DNA of 64,000 nt from Thorsellia kenyensis. Lineage in GTDB: Bacteria; Pseudomonadota; Gammaproteobacteria; Enterobacterales; Thorselliaceae. Shown piece after piece: positions 18,889-27,978 of the stretch. How positions within the stretch are numbered: position 1 is the first letter of the stretch; each line of letters begins with the position of its first letter. Location of the stretch: positions 14,300 to 78,299 of the forward strand of contig NZ_JBHLXE010000097.1 in assembly GCF_042432445.1 (NCBI RefSeq), read 5' to 3'. Below the pieces are notes generated by a model. It was given only the letters and a program-made list of their open reading frames with translations, was not told where the DNA came from and made no database searches. A program made the position numbers and the translations under genes.

Positions 18889-20202
18889 ATGACACAACAA
18901 AATAGACATATTCATTTAGGTACAATGATTCATGGCCCCGCAGGTAATATGGCCGCTTGGCGCCACAAAGATGCAGTGATTGATGCCAGTATTAATTTTA
19001 AGTTTGTTAAAGAGACAGCCCTATTGGCTGAAAAAGGACTATTTGATTTTATTTTTATTGCTGATGGGCTTTATATAAATGAGAAGTCTATACCACATTT
19101 CTTAAACAGATTTGAGCCGCTGACTGTTTTATCGGCACTAAGCAGTCTAACTGAAAATATTGGTTTAGTGGGCACTGTATCGACTTCTTATAGTGACCCT
19201 TTCACTGTTGCTAGGCAATTTGCTAGTTTAGATCATTTAAGCTCAGGTAGGGCTGGCTGGAATGTCGTCACATCACCTTTGGAAGGCTCTGCATTAAATT
19301 ATTCTCGTGATAAACACCCTGAACATGCATTACGCTATCGTATTGCAAAAGAATATCTGGATGTCATAAAGGGACTTTGGGATTCCTGGGAAGAAGATGC
19401 CTTTATACGCAATAGAGAAACAGGAGTGTTTTTTGATGCTACTAAAATGCATACATTAAATCACGAAGGCGAATTTTTTAAAGTCAAAGGCCCTTTAAAT
19501 ATAGGTAGGACTCCTCAAGCACGCCCCATTATATTTCAAGCTGGTGCATCTGATGATGGAAAATCATTAGCAGCAAATCACGCTGATGCTATTTTTACAA
19601 TGCATCAATCACAAAAAGCAGCACAAGAATTTTATAAAGATGTTAAAAGCCAATTAGCAGCATTTAATCGGACAAATAATGACTTATTAATTTTCCCAGG
19701 TGTTAGCGTGATAATAGGAGAAAATGCTCATGACGTTGAAAATCAATATCAAGAAATGGCTAGGTTAGTCTCAATCGAAGATGCTCTGAATTATCTTGGT
19801 CGGTATTTTGATCACCATGATTTCCAGCAATATCCATTAGATGCTCCTTTTCCTGAAATTGAAGACATAGGTAAAAACAGTTTTAAAAGCACCACTGATG
19901 AAATCAAACTTCAAGCAAAAAGTCGTCAACTAACTTTACGACAAGTGGCTTTAGAAGCTGCAACGCCAAGACCTTTATTCTCAGGAACAGCTCAAGAAGT
20001 TGCAGAAGAAATAATCAAGTGGTTTGATTCCTATGCAGCTGATGGCTTTATTATTCAAGGTGGTACTCCAGATACTTTAGATAAATTTGTTGAACAAGTC
20101 GTACCTATTTTACAAAAAAGAGGCGTTTATCCTACAGATTATATAGGAAAGACGCTAAGAGAAAATCTTGGCTTAAGTACTCCTCCTAATCAATTTGTTT
20201 AA
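18889..20202 (+). CDS. NtaA/SnaA/DszA-family FMN monooxygenase (YxeK/CmoJ-like)
   Basis: Flavin-dependent monooxygenase of the nitrilotriacetate/dibenzothiophene-sulfone family, which cleaves C-N or C-S bonds with reduced FMN. Start chosen at the ATG at 18889 (MTQQNRHIHLG) after GAGG. A TTG 18 bases earlier is possible. The 437-residue product shows HGPAGNMAAWRH, SGRAGWNVVTSP and RPIIFQAGASDDGK, typical of the family. In Bacillus, YxeK/YtnJ (CmoJ) oxygenates N-acetyl S-modified cysteine to release the sulfur-bearing part. It would need the FMN reductase encoded at 24527. Confidence 0.88.
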   Translation: MTQQNRHIHLGTMIHGPAGNMAAWRHKDAVIDASINFKFVKETALLAEKGLFDFIFIADGLYINEKSIPHFLNRFEPLTVLSALSSLTENIGLVGTVSTSYSDPFTVARQFASLDHLSSGRAGWNVVTSPLEGSALNYSRDKHPEHALRYRIAKEYLDVIKGLWDSWEEDAFIRNRETGVFFDATKMHTLNHEGEFFKVKGPLNIGRTPQARPIIFQAGASDDGKSLAANHADAIFTMHQSQKAAQEFYKDVKSQLAAFNRTNNDLLIFPGVSVIIGENAHDVENQYQEMARLVSIEDALNYLGRYFDHHDFQQYPLDAPFPEIEDIGKNSFKSTTDEIKLQAKSRQLTLRQVALEAATPRPLFSGTAQEVAEEIIKWFDSYAADGFIIQGGTPDTLDKFVEQVVPILQKRGVYPTDYIGKTLRENLGLSTPPNQFV

Positions 20203-20252
20203 TAACGATAAATAGACACAAGCCATCATGTAAATGAAACAGTGAGGTTTTT

Positions 20253-21179
20253 ATGCAAAAGAAAAGAGTATATTCACTTTTGTTCTCGTTGATATTCACT
20301 ATGAGCGTAAGCGCAAACACAACAGCGAATACTAACACAAATCATTTAACGTCAGCAGAAATCACTACGGTAATTAATCCTGATGCCATAAAGTTAATTC
20401 CGCAAAACTATACTTTTGTTAATGAGGGAAAATTAACGATTGCTATACCAGGATTAAATGCACCACCCCTTTATATGTTTGCAGAGGATAATAAAACACT
20501 TTTAGGAAGTGAAATTGATTTAGCCAAATTAATAGCAGCCAGTTTAGGTAAAGAACTAGAGGTGGTTGTGACTTCTTGGGAAGATTGGCCCTTAGGTATT
20601 CAATCTGGTAAATATGATGCCGCAATAGCTAATATTACCGTGACCAAGGAACGAAAGGAAAAATTCGATTTTGCAACCTACCGTCAAGACACACTTGGAT
20701 TTTATGTTAAAAATGAAAGTTCTATCACTGCTATTCAAGAAGCAAAAGATATTGCAGGGTTAAAAATCATTGTTGGGGCAGGCACAAACCAAGAAGCCAT
20801 TTTACTTGCTTGGGATAAAGAAAATCAACAAAAAGGACTTGAACCTTTCGTGCCTTTTTATTCAAGAGATGATGCTGCAATGACACTGGCACTACTATCA
20901 GGTCGTGCTGATGCTTACTTTGGTCCTTATGTTACCGGTGCTTATAAAGCTAAACAAACAGGTAAAACCCGGCTTGTAGGTCAAATTGAAGGAGGTTGGC
21001 CCAAAACCGCAAATATAGCAATAACACTAAAAAAAGGAACAAAACTCGTCAATGCCATTCAGGCATCTATTAATGGATTAATCTCTGATGGCACCTATCA
21101 TCAAGTACTAGCAAAATGGAATGAATCTTTAGAAGCAATTACTTACTCAGAAATAAATCCACCTGGCTTAGGGGATTAA
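20253..21179 (+). CDS. Amino-acid ABC transporter substrate-binding protein 1
   Basis: Periplasmic solute receptor (308 residues) with a clear signal peptide ending VSANT. The family 3 solute-binding fold shows SEIDLAKLIAASLGKELEV, SWEDWPLGIQSGKYDAAIAN and TKERKEKFDFATYR. The SWEDWPLGI segment differs from standard cystine binders and recurs nearly unchanged in the second binding protein at 23535, so the two are recent paralogues. By context it probably binds an S-substituted cysteine. The ligand is not determinable from sequence. Confidence 0.87.
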   Translation: MQKKRVYSLLFSLIFTMSVSANTTANTNTNHLTSAEITTVINPDAIKLIPQNYTFVNEGKLTIAIPGLNAPPLYMFAEDNKTLLGSEIDLAKLIAASLGKELEVVVTSWEDWPLGIQSGKYDAAIANITVTKERKEKFDFATYRQDTLGFYVKNESSITAIQEAKDIAGLKIIVGAGTNQEAILLAWDKENQQKGLEPFVPFYSRDDAAMTLALLSGRADAYFGPYVTGAYKAKQTGKTRLVGQIEGGWPKTANIAITLKKGTKLVNAIQASINGLISDGTYHQVLAKWNESLEAITYSEINPPGLGD

Positions 21180-21188
21180 GGGGGAAAT

Positions 21189-21761
21189 ATGACAATTCTA
21201 GCAATAGCAGACCTTTTAGATGCTATCAATATAAATCCAATAAACAATGAGCGAGGGATAATGATAATTGAAGAAATAGATCCTCATACTGATGTCATAG
21301 AAGAAATCACTAAAGGACTATTTAAAGAATATGAAGAAAAATATGGCGATTATTTTAAAGACTCAATAAATGAAGAAGATAAAAATGAATTTTTGCCTCC
21401 TAAAGGCTGTTATTTAGTAATGAAATTCTCTAACGAAATAGTTGCGATGGGGGCATTTAAAGCGTTTGACGACTCAACAGCAGAACTAAAACGAATATGG
21501 ACTCATCGAAATTATCGTCAATTAGGATTAGCCGTTAAGTTAGTCAACATATTAGAAGAAAAAGCGTTTGAACTGGGTTATGAAAAAATTTTTTTAACGA
21601 CAGGGTTCAGACAGCCAGAAGCTGTTAATCTTTATCTTAAATTAGGATATCACGCATTATTTGATGTTAACCAGCCTTTTGAAACCTATGCTGAACCGCC
21701 TTTTGATGGACGTTTACGTTTTATTAAAGCCCGTAATAAAGCACATTCACTCTTAGGATAA
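21189..21761 (+). CDS. GNAT-family N-acetyltransferase (YxeL/SnaA-like)
   Basis: Transfers acetyl from acetyl-CoA to an amine. The 190-residue protein has the GNAT core: a beta-hairpin GCYLVMKFSNEIVAMGAF, then ELKRIWTHRNYRQLGLAVKL, where the RxxxxG/A CoA loop is RQLGLA, and a C-terminal NLYLKLGYH. GGGGG precedes the ATG. An extra N-terminal stretch of about 25 residues comes before MIIEEIDPH, which may be an alternative start. In the homologous Bacillus pathways this enzyme N-acetylates the S-modified cysteine before oxygenation. Confidence 0.85.
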   Translation: MTILAIADLLDAININPINNERGIMIIEEIDPHTDVIEEITKGLFKEYEEKYGDYFKDSINEEDKNEFLPPKGCYLVMKFSNEIVAMGAFKAFDDSTAELKRIWTHRNYRQLGLAVKLVNILEEKAFELGYEKIFLTTGFRQPEAVNLYLKLGYHALFDVNQPFETYAEPPFDGRLRFIKARNKAHSLLG

Positions 21762-21777
21762 AATTAGAGGTGTTTCT

Positions 21778-22731
21778 ATGAAAAATATCCACACATTGAA
21801 AATTGTCAAAGCACGTTATCCAAATCGAATCATAGGAGGAATTTTAGCTATCCTGATTTTTGCAATAGTTATCCAATCAATTGCGTTTAACCCTCGCTGG
21901 GAATGGTCTATCTTTGGGCAGTGGCTATTTGATCCTGTCATTTTATCAGGGCTAGTCAATACCCTCAGCCTAATGACTGTTTGCACTGCACTTAGTTTGG
22001 TTTTAGGGGGGCTTTTAGCGATAGCTAGATTATCAGACTCTCGCTTGCTCAATACATTAGCATTTGGTTATATTTGGTTATTTCGCTCTCTACCATTAAT
22101 TGTTGTATTAATCATTCTTTATAATTTTTCTTATCTCTATGAAAGTTTATCTATAGGTATTCCCTTTACAAAAATAACTTTCGCACAATTCGACACTATT
22201 AATGTGTTAAGCCAATATTCAACAGCAGTCATTGGTTTAACCTTAGTTCAAAGTGCCTATACGGCTGAAATTATCCGCGGAGGATTCATTGGTGTTGATC
22301 GAGGGCAATATGAAGCGGCCTTTGCCCTCGGATTACCAGCTCATAGAAGAATCACTCGAATTATTTTACCTCAGGCGCTGAGAACTATTTTGCCTTCTGG
22401 TTTTAATGAAATTATCAGCTTAGCGAAAGGAACTGCGATGGTTTATGTCCTAGCGATGCCTGAACTTTTTTACACGATTCAAATGATTTATAACCGCACG
22501 CAAGATGTTATTCCACTCCTTATGGTTGCGGCCGCTTGGTATGTGATTATAACTAGCGTACTTTCTCTATTACAATTCTGGGTTGAAAAGATACTTTCTC
22601 GTAGCGAAAGAAGTCATAAATCACACCGCATAGACTTTCAAGAAATATCGTCCACACACGCTGAGCCTCAATTTGAAGAAAATACAGCGGACTTTATCAG
22701 ACCCAAGGGAGAACGTTATGCTACAAGCTAA
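21778..22731 (+). CDS. Amino-acid ABC transporter permease
   Basis: Inner-membrane permease of the His/Glu/Gln type (317 residues). It has about five or six membrane helices, and the coupling loop reads YEAAFALGLPAHRRITRIIL. The N-terminal extension before the first helix is longer than in single-domain relatives. It overlaps the ATPase gene by 14 bases, indicating translational coupling. Only one permease gene is present, so it should work as a homodimer. Confidence 0.9.
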   Translation: MKNIHTLKIVKARYPNRIIGGILAILIFAIVIQSIAFNPRWEWSIFGQWLFDPVILSGLVNTLSLMTVCTALSLVLGGLLAIARLSDSRLLNTLAFGYIWLFRSLPLIVVLIILYNFSYLYESLSIGIPFTKITFAQFDTINVLSQYSTAVIGLTLVQSAYTAEIIRGGFIGVDRGQYEAAFALGLPAHRRITRIILPQALRTILPSGFNEIISLAKGTAMVYVLAMPELFYTIQMIYNRTQDVIPLLMVAAAWYVIITSVLSLLQFWVEKILSRSERSHKSHRIDFQEISSTHAEPQFEENTADFIRPKGERYATS

Positions 22732-23506
22732 GACAGCATCATCCCAAAAGGGGCATATTTTAGTCCATGAAGTGAGCAAATATTACCAAGGTCTGCCTGC
22801 GTTAAAAAATGTCAGTCTAGAAATTCTTCCAGGCACCGTCACTGTAATTTTAGGGCCCTCAGGTTCGGGTAAGTCTACTTTATTAAGAACTCTCAATTGC
22901 CTTGAAAAAGCTGATAAAGGATTTGTTCAAATTGATAACGAATTTATGGGATATACCCTAAAAAATAACAAACTTTATGAATTAAAAGAAAAAGAATTAC
23001 TTAAACAGCGCATTCATGTTGGGTATGTATTTCAAAATTTCAATCTTTTCCCGCACATGACAGTGCTTGAAAATATAATTGAAGCACCAATAGTGCACGG
23101 TCTATTGACTAGGGAAGATGCCATCAAGAATGCGTATGAGTTGCTTGAAATTGTCGGTCTTAAGGACAAAGCCAATACATGGCCTAAACAATTGTCAGGC
23201 GGGCAACAACAACGCATTGCTATAGCTAGGGCCTTGGCTTTATCTCCTAAGGTCATGTTGTTTGATGAACCGACATCTGCACTTGATCCGGAACTTGTCA
23301 AAGAAGTGTTAAATGCCATTAAAAAATTGGCAAGTTTAGGCACTACACTTGTTATTGTAACTCATGAAATTGGTTTTGCTAGGGAAATTGCCGATAACAT
23401 CGTGTTTATGGTCGAGGGCGAAATAGTAGAAACAGGCCCTAGTGATACAATATTTCAAAATCCTAAACATCCAAGAACACAACAGTTTTTATCACAAGTA
23501 CTGTAA
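22718..23506 (+). CDS. Amino-acid ABC transporter ATPase
   Basis: Cytoplasmic ATPase (262 residues from the ATG at 22718, which has AAGGGA upstream). Walker A is GPSGSGKST, the signature LSGGQQQR and Walker B VMLFDEPTSALDP, with the switch histidine in IVTHE. This is the polar amino-acid uptake class (GlnQ/TcyN-like). It shares the operon and overlaps with the permease. Confidence 0.93.
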   Translation: MLQAKTASSQKGHILVHEVSKYYQGLPALKNVSLEILPGTVTVILGPSGSGKSTLLRTLNCLEKADKGFVQIDNEFMGYTLKNNKLYELKEKELLKQRIHVGYVFQNFNLFPHMTVLENIIEAPIVHGLLTREDAIKNAYELLEIVGLKDKANTWPKQLSGGQQQRIAIARALALSPKVMLFDEPTSALDPELVKEVLNAIKKLASLGTTLVIVTHEIGFAREIADNIVFMVEGEIVETGPSDTIFQNPKHPRTQQFLSQVL

Positions 23507-23534
23507 ACAATAATTAAAATATAAGGACATTGTT

Positions 23535-24428
23535 ATGCTAAAAAAAATTTTTATCTTAGTAACTTTTTTTATTCCTATTATTGGCAGAGCCGATATCGAT
23601 CTTAGTGCAAATGAGATACCTATACATACCGCTATTAATCCTAAGGCTGTTGCTTTAATTCCAGCGGATTATAAATTCGTCAGTCCAGGGACTCTTACGG
23701 TTGCTATTTCTGCATTAAATTCTCCACCCTTGTCTGTTTTAGCCTCTGATAACAAAACTCGTATTGGCAGTGATCCTGATTTAGCATTGCTATTAGCTGA
23801 CAGTTTGGGATTAAAGCTTAAACTAGTACCAACAGCCTGGGAGGACTGGCCATTAGGAATAGCTTCGGGAAAATATGATGTAGCCCTTGTGAACATCGCT
23901 GTCACAGAACAACGAAAGGAAAAATATGATTTTGCCACTTATCGAGGAGACTCTTTAGCCTTTTCGGTTAAACATGACAGCCCTATACAAAAAATCTCAG
24001 AGCCTAAAGATATTGCAGATCTAAAAATTATTGTTCAATCTGGTACTAATCAAGAGCGCATTTTACTTGGTTGGAATGCAGTAAATCAAGCTAACGGTTT
24101 ACAACCTGCAGAATTACTTTACGTTACAGATGATGCCTCAGGCAGTTTATTTATTCAATCTGGTAGGGCGGATGCAACCTTTGGCCCTCAAGCAGTTGCT
24201 GCCTATAAAGCTGCTCTTAAAGGAAAAACTCGTGTGGTAGGATTAGGTCCAATTAAAGCTTTAGTTGCAACCACCACGAAAAAAGATAATGGATTGGTAT
24301 ATGCTTTACAAGAAGCCATTAATGGCGTGATTAAAACCGGGGAGTATCAGCAGATATTATCTAGATGGGGGGAAGAAGGTGAGATGCTTTCGCATTCAGA
24401 CATCAATCCTCCTGGTATCACCTATTAA
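23535..24428 (+). CDS. Amino-acid ABC transporter substrate-binding protein 2
   Basis: Second periplasmic binding protein of the same transporter, 297 residues with a signal peptide ending IGRAD. It shares with the protein at 20253 the order TAINPKAVALIPADYKFVSP, SWEDWPLGI-like AWEDWPLGIASGKYD, TEQRKEKYDFATYRGD and the C-terminus SDINPPGI. A duplicated receptor suggests uptake of two related ligands or oxidation states. The Bacillus ytm operon likewise carries two receptors (TcyJ and TcyK). Confidence 0.87.
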   Translation: MLKKIFILVTFFIPIIGRADIDLSANEIPIHTAINPKAVALIPADYKFVSPGTLTVAISALNSPPLSVLASDNKTRIGSDPDLALLLADSLGLKLKLVPTAWEDWPLGIASGKYDVALVNIAVTEQRKEKYDFATYRGDSLAFSVKHDSPIQKISEPKDIADLKIIVQSGTNQERILLGWNAVNQANGLQPAELLYVTDDASGSLFIQSGRADATFGPQAVAAYKAALKGKTRVVGLGPIKALVATTTKKDNGLVYALQEAINGVIKTGEYQQILSRWGEEGEMLSHSDINPPGITY

Positions 24429-24526
24429 GTGATTTTTTAATCTCTTATACAAATAATGACAAAAAATAAGCTTAAATAACTTATAAAGTCCATTCAAATT
24501 CGTCACTATTTCAGCAAGGAACCGTT

Positions 24527-25114
24527 ATGTCACAGAAAAAGATAGCAACAAATCCATTAAAATTATTAGTCATCAATGGGAGTTTTCGTGAGTCCTCATT
24601 AAGTGGTACATTTGCGCAACTCTTTGGAAGAATGGCTCAATCTACATTTGATATTTGTCATTTAGGGGTAAGAGAACTTAATCTTCCGAATTTTGATTAT
24701 GAAGTGGCTAAACATCCACAAGCTCAAAAATTTAGAGCAGCAATAGCAAAAGCAGATGGGATTATTCTTATTTCCCCGGAATATCATGGATGTGTAAGTG
24801 GGGCATTAAAAAATAGTTTGGATTACATCCAGCATGAATTGGCTAATAAACCTGTGGGAGTTCTTGCTACTGCGGGTTCCGCAAAAAGTGGTACAAACAC
24901 GTTAAATACCCTACGCACTATCTGTCGTTCACTGAGGAGTCATGTTTTAATTGAGCAAATCAGCCTATCTAAAGAAGAATTAACGTCGGACAAACAGCTC
25001 AATGAAAAAACACGTGAACGATGTGAAGGAATGATAAATGAAATGCTCGATACGATTTATCGGTTAAATACTTATAGTGAAACTAAAGAAACTCAGAGAT
25101 TCGCTCTAGCTTAA
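24527..25114 (+). CDS. NADPH-dependent FMN reductase
   Basis: Flavodoxin-like reductase (195 residues) supplying FMNH2 to partner monooxygenases. Motifs are LVINGSFRESSLSGTFA (phosphate-binding loop) and LISPEYHGCVSGALKNSLDY, as in SsuE/ChrR-type enzymes. AAGGAACC precedes the ATG. It is the last gene of the organosulfur operon, about 100 bases after the second receptor. Its presence supports real two-component flavin chemistry by the two monooxygenases upstream. Confidence 0.9.
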   Translation: MSQKKIATNPLKLLVINGSFRESSLSGTFAQLFGRMAQSTFDICHLGVRELNLPNFDYEVAKHPQAQKFRAAIAKADGIILISPEYHGCVSGALKNSLDYIQHELANKPVGVLATAGSAKSGTNTLNTLRTICRSLRSHVLIEQISLSKEELTSDKQLNEKTRERCEGMINEMLDTIYRLNTYSETKETQRFALA

Positions 25115-25131
25115 AGACAATTCATTTAAAG

Positions 25132-25168
25132 AGGTGAGATAATTACTTTATAGTTAATTTTCTCACCT
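25132..25168 (+). terminator. Possible terminator of the organosulfur operon
   Basis: AGGTGAGA and TCTCACCT form an 8-bp stem, extended by imperfect AT pairs, 18 bases after the FMN reductase stop. The T-tract after it is poor, so termination is only probable. Confidence 0.45.
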
Positions 25169-25174
25169 GCTTTC

Positions 25175-25239
25175 ATACCCGAGATCGAGGAAGATGCTTG
25201 ACATTAAAAGAGCAAGTGATTTGAAAATTTCATGTGAAT
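25175..25239 (+). repeat. Dispersed 65-base repeat, copy A
   Basis: ATACCCGAGATCGAGGAAGA and the following 45 bases align without gaps to 63936-64000 (ATACCCGTGATCGATGAAGA onwards), with most bases identical and the best agreement in the first 45. A transposase-like remnant follows at 25313, so this is likely the edge of a degraded mobile element. Confidence 0.75.
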
Positions 25240-25312
25240 TTTAAATTCACTGGATAACAAACTAAAAGCAAATTTAAAAGCTCAATATAAAATGACTCAC
25301 GATTAAAGAGTA

Positions 25313-25450
25313 ATTGTTCGAATTCTTTGTGTTTTGTTGGCTGGTGACGCTAGGTCAGCAAAATCATTCTCTGAATCTCAATTAATACATGAAACGACAG
25401 TGCTAAGGCATATCAAGGACTCACTTAAAGATTATAAGTTAAAACTGTAG
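25313..25450 (+). pseudogene. Remnant of an IS630-type transposase N-terminus
   Basis: A 45-codon open stretch with no start codon reads VRILCVLLAGDARS, then ESQLIHETTVLRHIKDSLKD and a stop. This resembles the helix-turn-helix of IS630-family transposases, where the pattern is RI-x-LLL then an I-x-E-x-T-V-x-R-H-I element. There is no catalytic domain. The family call is by pattern only. Confidence 0.4.
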
Positions 25451-26163
25451 CTTTAATTTAAATTGTGTATTTACTTATTGTTTAAATATTTATTTTAAAC
25501 GAGATGGTTACAAAATTAGTTAAAGTTGATTTTTTAAACCTCCCGATCAACACGAAGCTTTGCCCATTTTTTTAGATTTTAGACCACAATTTATGATTTT
25601 TGTCATTTTCAGTATTTTCAAGCACAGTCAATCCTGTTCAGTTTTGAAGAACATTGTTTTTTGTGAATAATATAGTTGAATTAAAAATGCTATATGAGCA
25701 ATTTTATTGTTTGTTCCACTGTGATGGCTAAAATATCAAACATAAGATTAGTAAATACCTTTTCATATCCCATAACCTATATCACATAACCCATATTTTT
25801 TGCCTCCATGGATGTCTTTTAAATAAGCATTAACAAGCTTGTAACTTATCAAGATAGTACTATTGCCAAAAGCAAAATAGCCACAATACCCCTAGTAAAA
25901 AAACACAATTAGTTGACTAATTATTTCAAGATGTATGTAGATATTAATGTAATTCAATGAAATATTTGATGTTTTATCACGTAATACTTGAAATTTATTT
26001 TTTTTTGTGAGATATTTGCGCGATTTTGAATAATTGTATATTTGTGTAATCATTCGTATTTATATCTTTAAAAAAGTTACGCAATAGCAATAAAGTTTTA
26101 AATTAATTGATGCTAAATTAGCTAGTCTATCAATTTAATTGAGTTTATTTTGAGAATCCCTAT
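25451..26163. other. Gene-free AT-rich spacer before the acyl/polyketide locus
   Basis: About 710 bases with no open frame of interest and no RNA gene recognised. Several T-rich and A-rich runs occur. The promoter of the acpS-gcvT unit must lie here, but I cannot place it with confidence. Confidence 0.5.
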
Positions 26164-26532
26164 ATGAAAACAGGCATAGACTTAATTGAAATTGAGCGAA
26201 TTAAGATCGCTCTAAATAGAAGTGGTAAGAAATTAGAGAAGATGATTTTTACACAAGATGAATTACTCAATATTGGCGATGTCTTTGAAAATATTGAGCG
26301 CGCTGCAGGGTATTGGGCAACAAAAGAAGCTGCTGTAAAAGCACTAGGTACGGGTTTTAATCTTGGAATTACGTTTCAAAATATTGAAATCCTTTATTCA
26401 CAATTGGGTGCACCGTATTTAAAGTTGAACGGCAAATTTGAAGAACAAATGCTAAAAGCTGGCTTAAAAGCTAGTAATGTCAGTATTTCTCATACTAAAA
26501 ATTATGCAGTTGCAATCGTGAATTTATGGTAG
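26164..26532 (+). CDS. Holo-ACP synthase (AcpS-type phosphopantetheinyl transferase)
   Basis: Transfers 4'-phosphopantetheine from CoA to an acyl carrier protein serine. The 122-residue protein is the short AcpS class, with the metal-binding aspartate in GIDLIEIERI and the glutamate in YWATKEAAVKALGTGF, plus SISHTKNYAVA at the C-terminus. It opens the acyl/polyketide locus and is followed by a ketoreductase after 21 bases. It is probably the dedicated activator of the ACP encoded at 27979. The housekeeping acpS normally sits with pdxJ, so this is likely an extra copy. Confidence 0.9.
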   Translation: MKTGIDLIEIERIKIALNRSGKKLEKMIFTQDELLNIGDVFENIERAAGYWATKEAAVKALGTGFNLGITFQNIEILYSQLGAPYLKLNGKFEEQMLKAGLKASNVSISHTKNYAVAIVNLW

Positions 26533-26553
26533 CAAATAAAATAAGAGGGGAAA

Positions 26554-27312
26554 ATGGTAGCTAAATATTCAGACTTAGAAAATAAGCATATATTAGTCAC
26601 TGGTGCTAGCGGTGATATAGGCATAGCAATATGTAATTCTTTTCTAAACCAAGGTGCAATAGTTCATGCAGTGTATAACAGAGATGCATCTCAATTAGAA
26701 AAAATTAAAGCAGAAAGTGACCATAGTAACAATTTTTTTATCTACAAAAGTAACGTAGCAGAAAAAGAATCAGTTACTCAATTGATTGATGAAATAAGCG
26801 TTAATACTAAGGCAATTCATGTTCTTGTCAATAACGCTGGCATTTACAAAGATAATATTTTTTCAGCTATGACAGATGAAGATTTCGAAGATGTTCTAAA
26901 AGTGAATATGTTTGGTACTTTTTATATGACTAAAAAGGCTTTGCCTTTACTTCGTCATGCAAAAACAGCTTCAATAGTGAATGTTGCTTCCGTTTCCGGT
27001 GTGACATCAAGCTTTGGGCAGACGAATTACAGCGCAGCAAAATCCGGAATTATAGGATTTAGCCGTACTCTGGCTGCAGAATTAGCCCCTCGTGGGATAA
27101 GAGTGAATACAGTCGCACCTGGCATGATTGAATCAAGAATGGTAAAAAAAGTACCAAGACAAATCGTCAAAGGTGTACTTTCAGCAGTACCTGTTAAACG
27201 CCTAGGCGAAGTTCATGAAGTGGCGAATGTGATTTTATTTTTAAGTTCAGAAGCATCAAGTTACGTCATTGGCCAAACAATTGTTGTAGATGGTGGCCTA
27301 ATAATGCGCTAA
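26554..27312 (+). CDS. 3-oxoacyl-ACP reductase, FabG-like SDR
   Basis: NADPH-dependent reduction of beta-ketoacyl-ACP. The 252-residue short-chain dehydrogenase has the cofactor motif TGASGDIG, NNAG, the catalytic serine in VASVSG, and Tyr/Lys in TNYSAAKSG. The C-terminus VIGQTIVVDGG is typical of FabG. AGAGGGGAAA lies before the ATG. It sits in the first transcription unit of the locus and would supply the ketoreduction step. Confidence 0.9.
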   Translation: MVAKYSDLENKHILVTGASGDIGIAICNSFLNQGAIVHAVYNRDASQLEKIKAESDHSNNFFIYKSNVAEKESVTQLIDEISVNTKAIHVLVNNAGIYKDNIFSAMTDEDFEDVLKVNMFGTFYMTKKALPLLRHAKTASIVNVASVSGVTSSFGQTNYSAAKSGIIGFSRTLAAELAPRGIRVNTVAPGMIESRMVKKVPRQIVKGVLSAVPVKRLGEVHEVANVILFLSSEASSYVIGQTIVVDGGLIMR

Positions 27313-27365
27313 TTATAGCCAAAGGTTTTAGTGCTTTATTTTTATATTTAAAATGAGAGGTTTTA

Positions 27366-27962
27366 ATGGCTAATTATACGAGAAGTTTAGTGCCACCCAC
27401 ATTATTTTTAAAATTAGGGTCATGGCGTCCACCCATTGCGATGGTTGATAGGATTGTTGATTTTATGCCTGGAGAAAAAGGGTATGTTACCACGATTAAG
27501 CATGTAACGTTCAATGAACCCTATATACCAGGACATTATCCTGATAATCCTTTAATGCCTGGCGTGATGATAGCTGAGATTTTTGGTCAGAGTAGTGAAT
27601 ATTTGAGCCTTTTACAAGATTTTTGCCGTGAGTGGGAAGCAAAAACGGGTAATGCATTAAAGAAATTTGATGATGTATCTAAGGCCCTTATGAGTGATGA
27701 AGGAACTGAGCTGGTGATTAAAATTCGCCACAGTATAGTCGGTGTTTTGGCCTCACAGGATGTTAAATTTAAACACATGGCTCTTCCTGGCGATACAATT
27801 GAGGCTACTTGCCGTTTAGCGTTTGCTGATGTTAATGGTTTCCATCATTATGAAGTAGAAGCTAGGGTAGGAAGAAATATTGTAAGTCAAGGCCGCATAG
27901 TGAATTTTAGAATGAATCGTCAAATAGCGCCATCAAAAGGCATGTTTTTATCAGAAAAATAA
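27366..27962 (+). CDS. FabZ-like 3-hydroxyacyl-ACP dehydratase with insertion
   Basis: Hot-dog-fold dehydratase. The catalytic histidine lies in PGHYPDNPLMPGVM, and the glutamate in IAEIFGQ follows at the expected spacing. At 198 residues it is about 50 longer than standard FabZ. Much of the excess is a charged insert after that helix (about residues 80-115, including REWEAKTGNALKKFDD). Such an insert may shape the acyl tunnel or mediate docking, which is inference. GAGAGG precedes the ATG. ACP follows after 16 bases. Confidence 0.85.
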   Translation: MANYTRSLVPPTLFLKLGSWRPPIAMVDRIVDFMPGEKGYVTTIKHVTFNEPYIPGHYPDNPLMPGVMIAEIFGQSSEYLSLLQDFCREWEAKTGNALKKFDDVSKALMSDEGTELVIKIRHSIVGVLASQDVKFKHMALPGDTIEATCRLAFADVNGFHHYEVEARVGRNIVSQGRIVNFRMNRQIAPSKGMFLSEK

Positions 27963-27978
27963 TAGAGAGGTATTTAGA

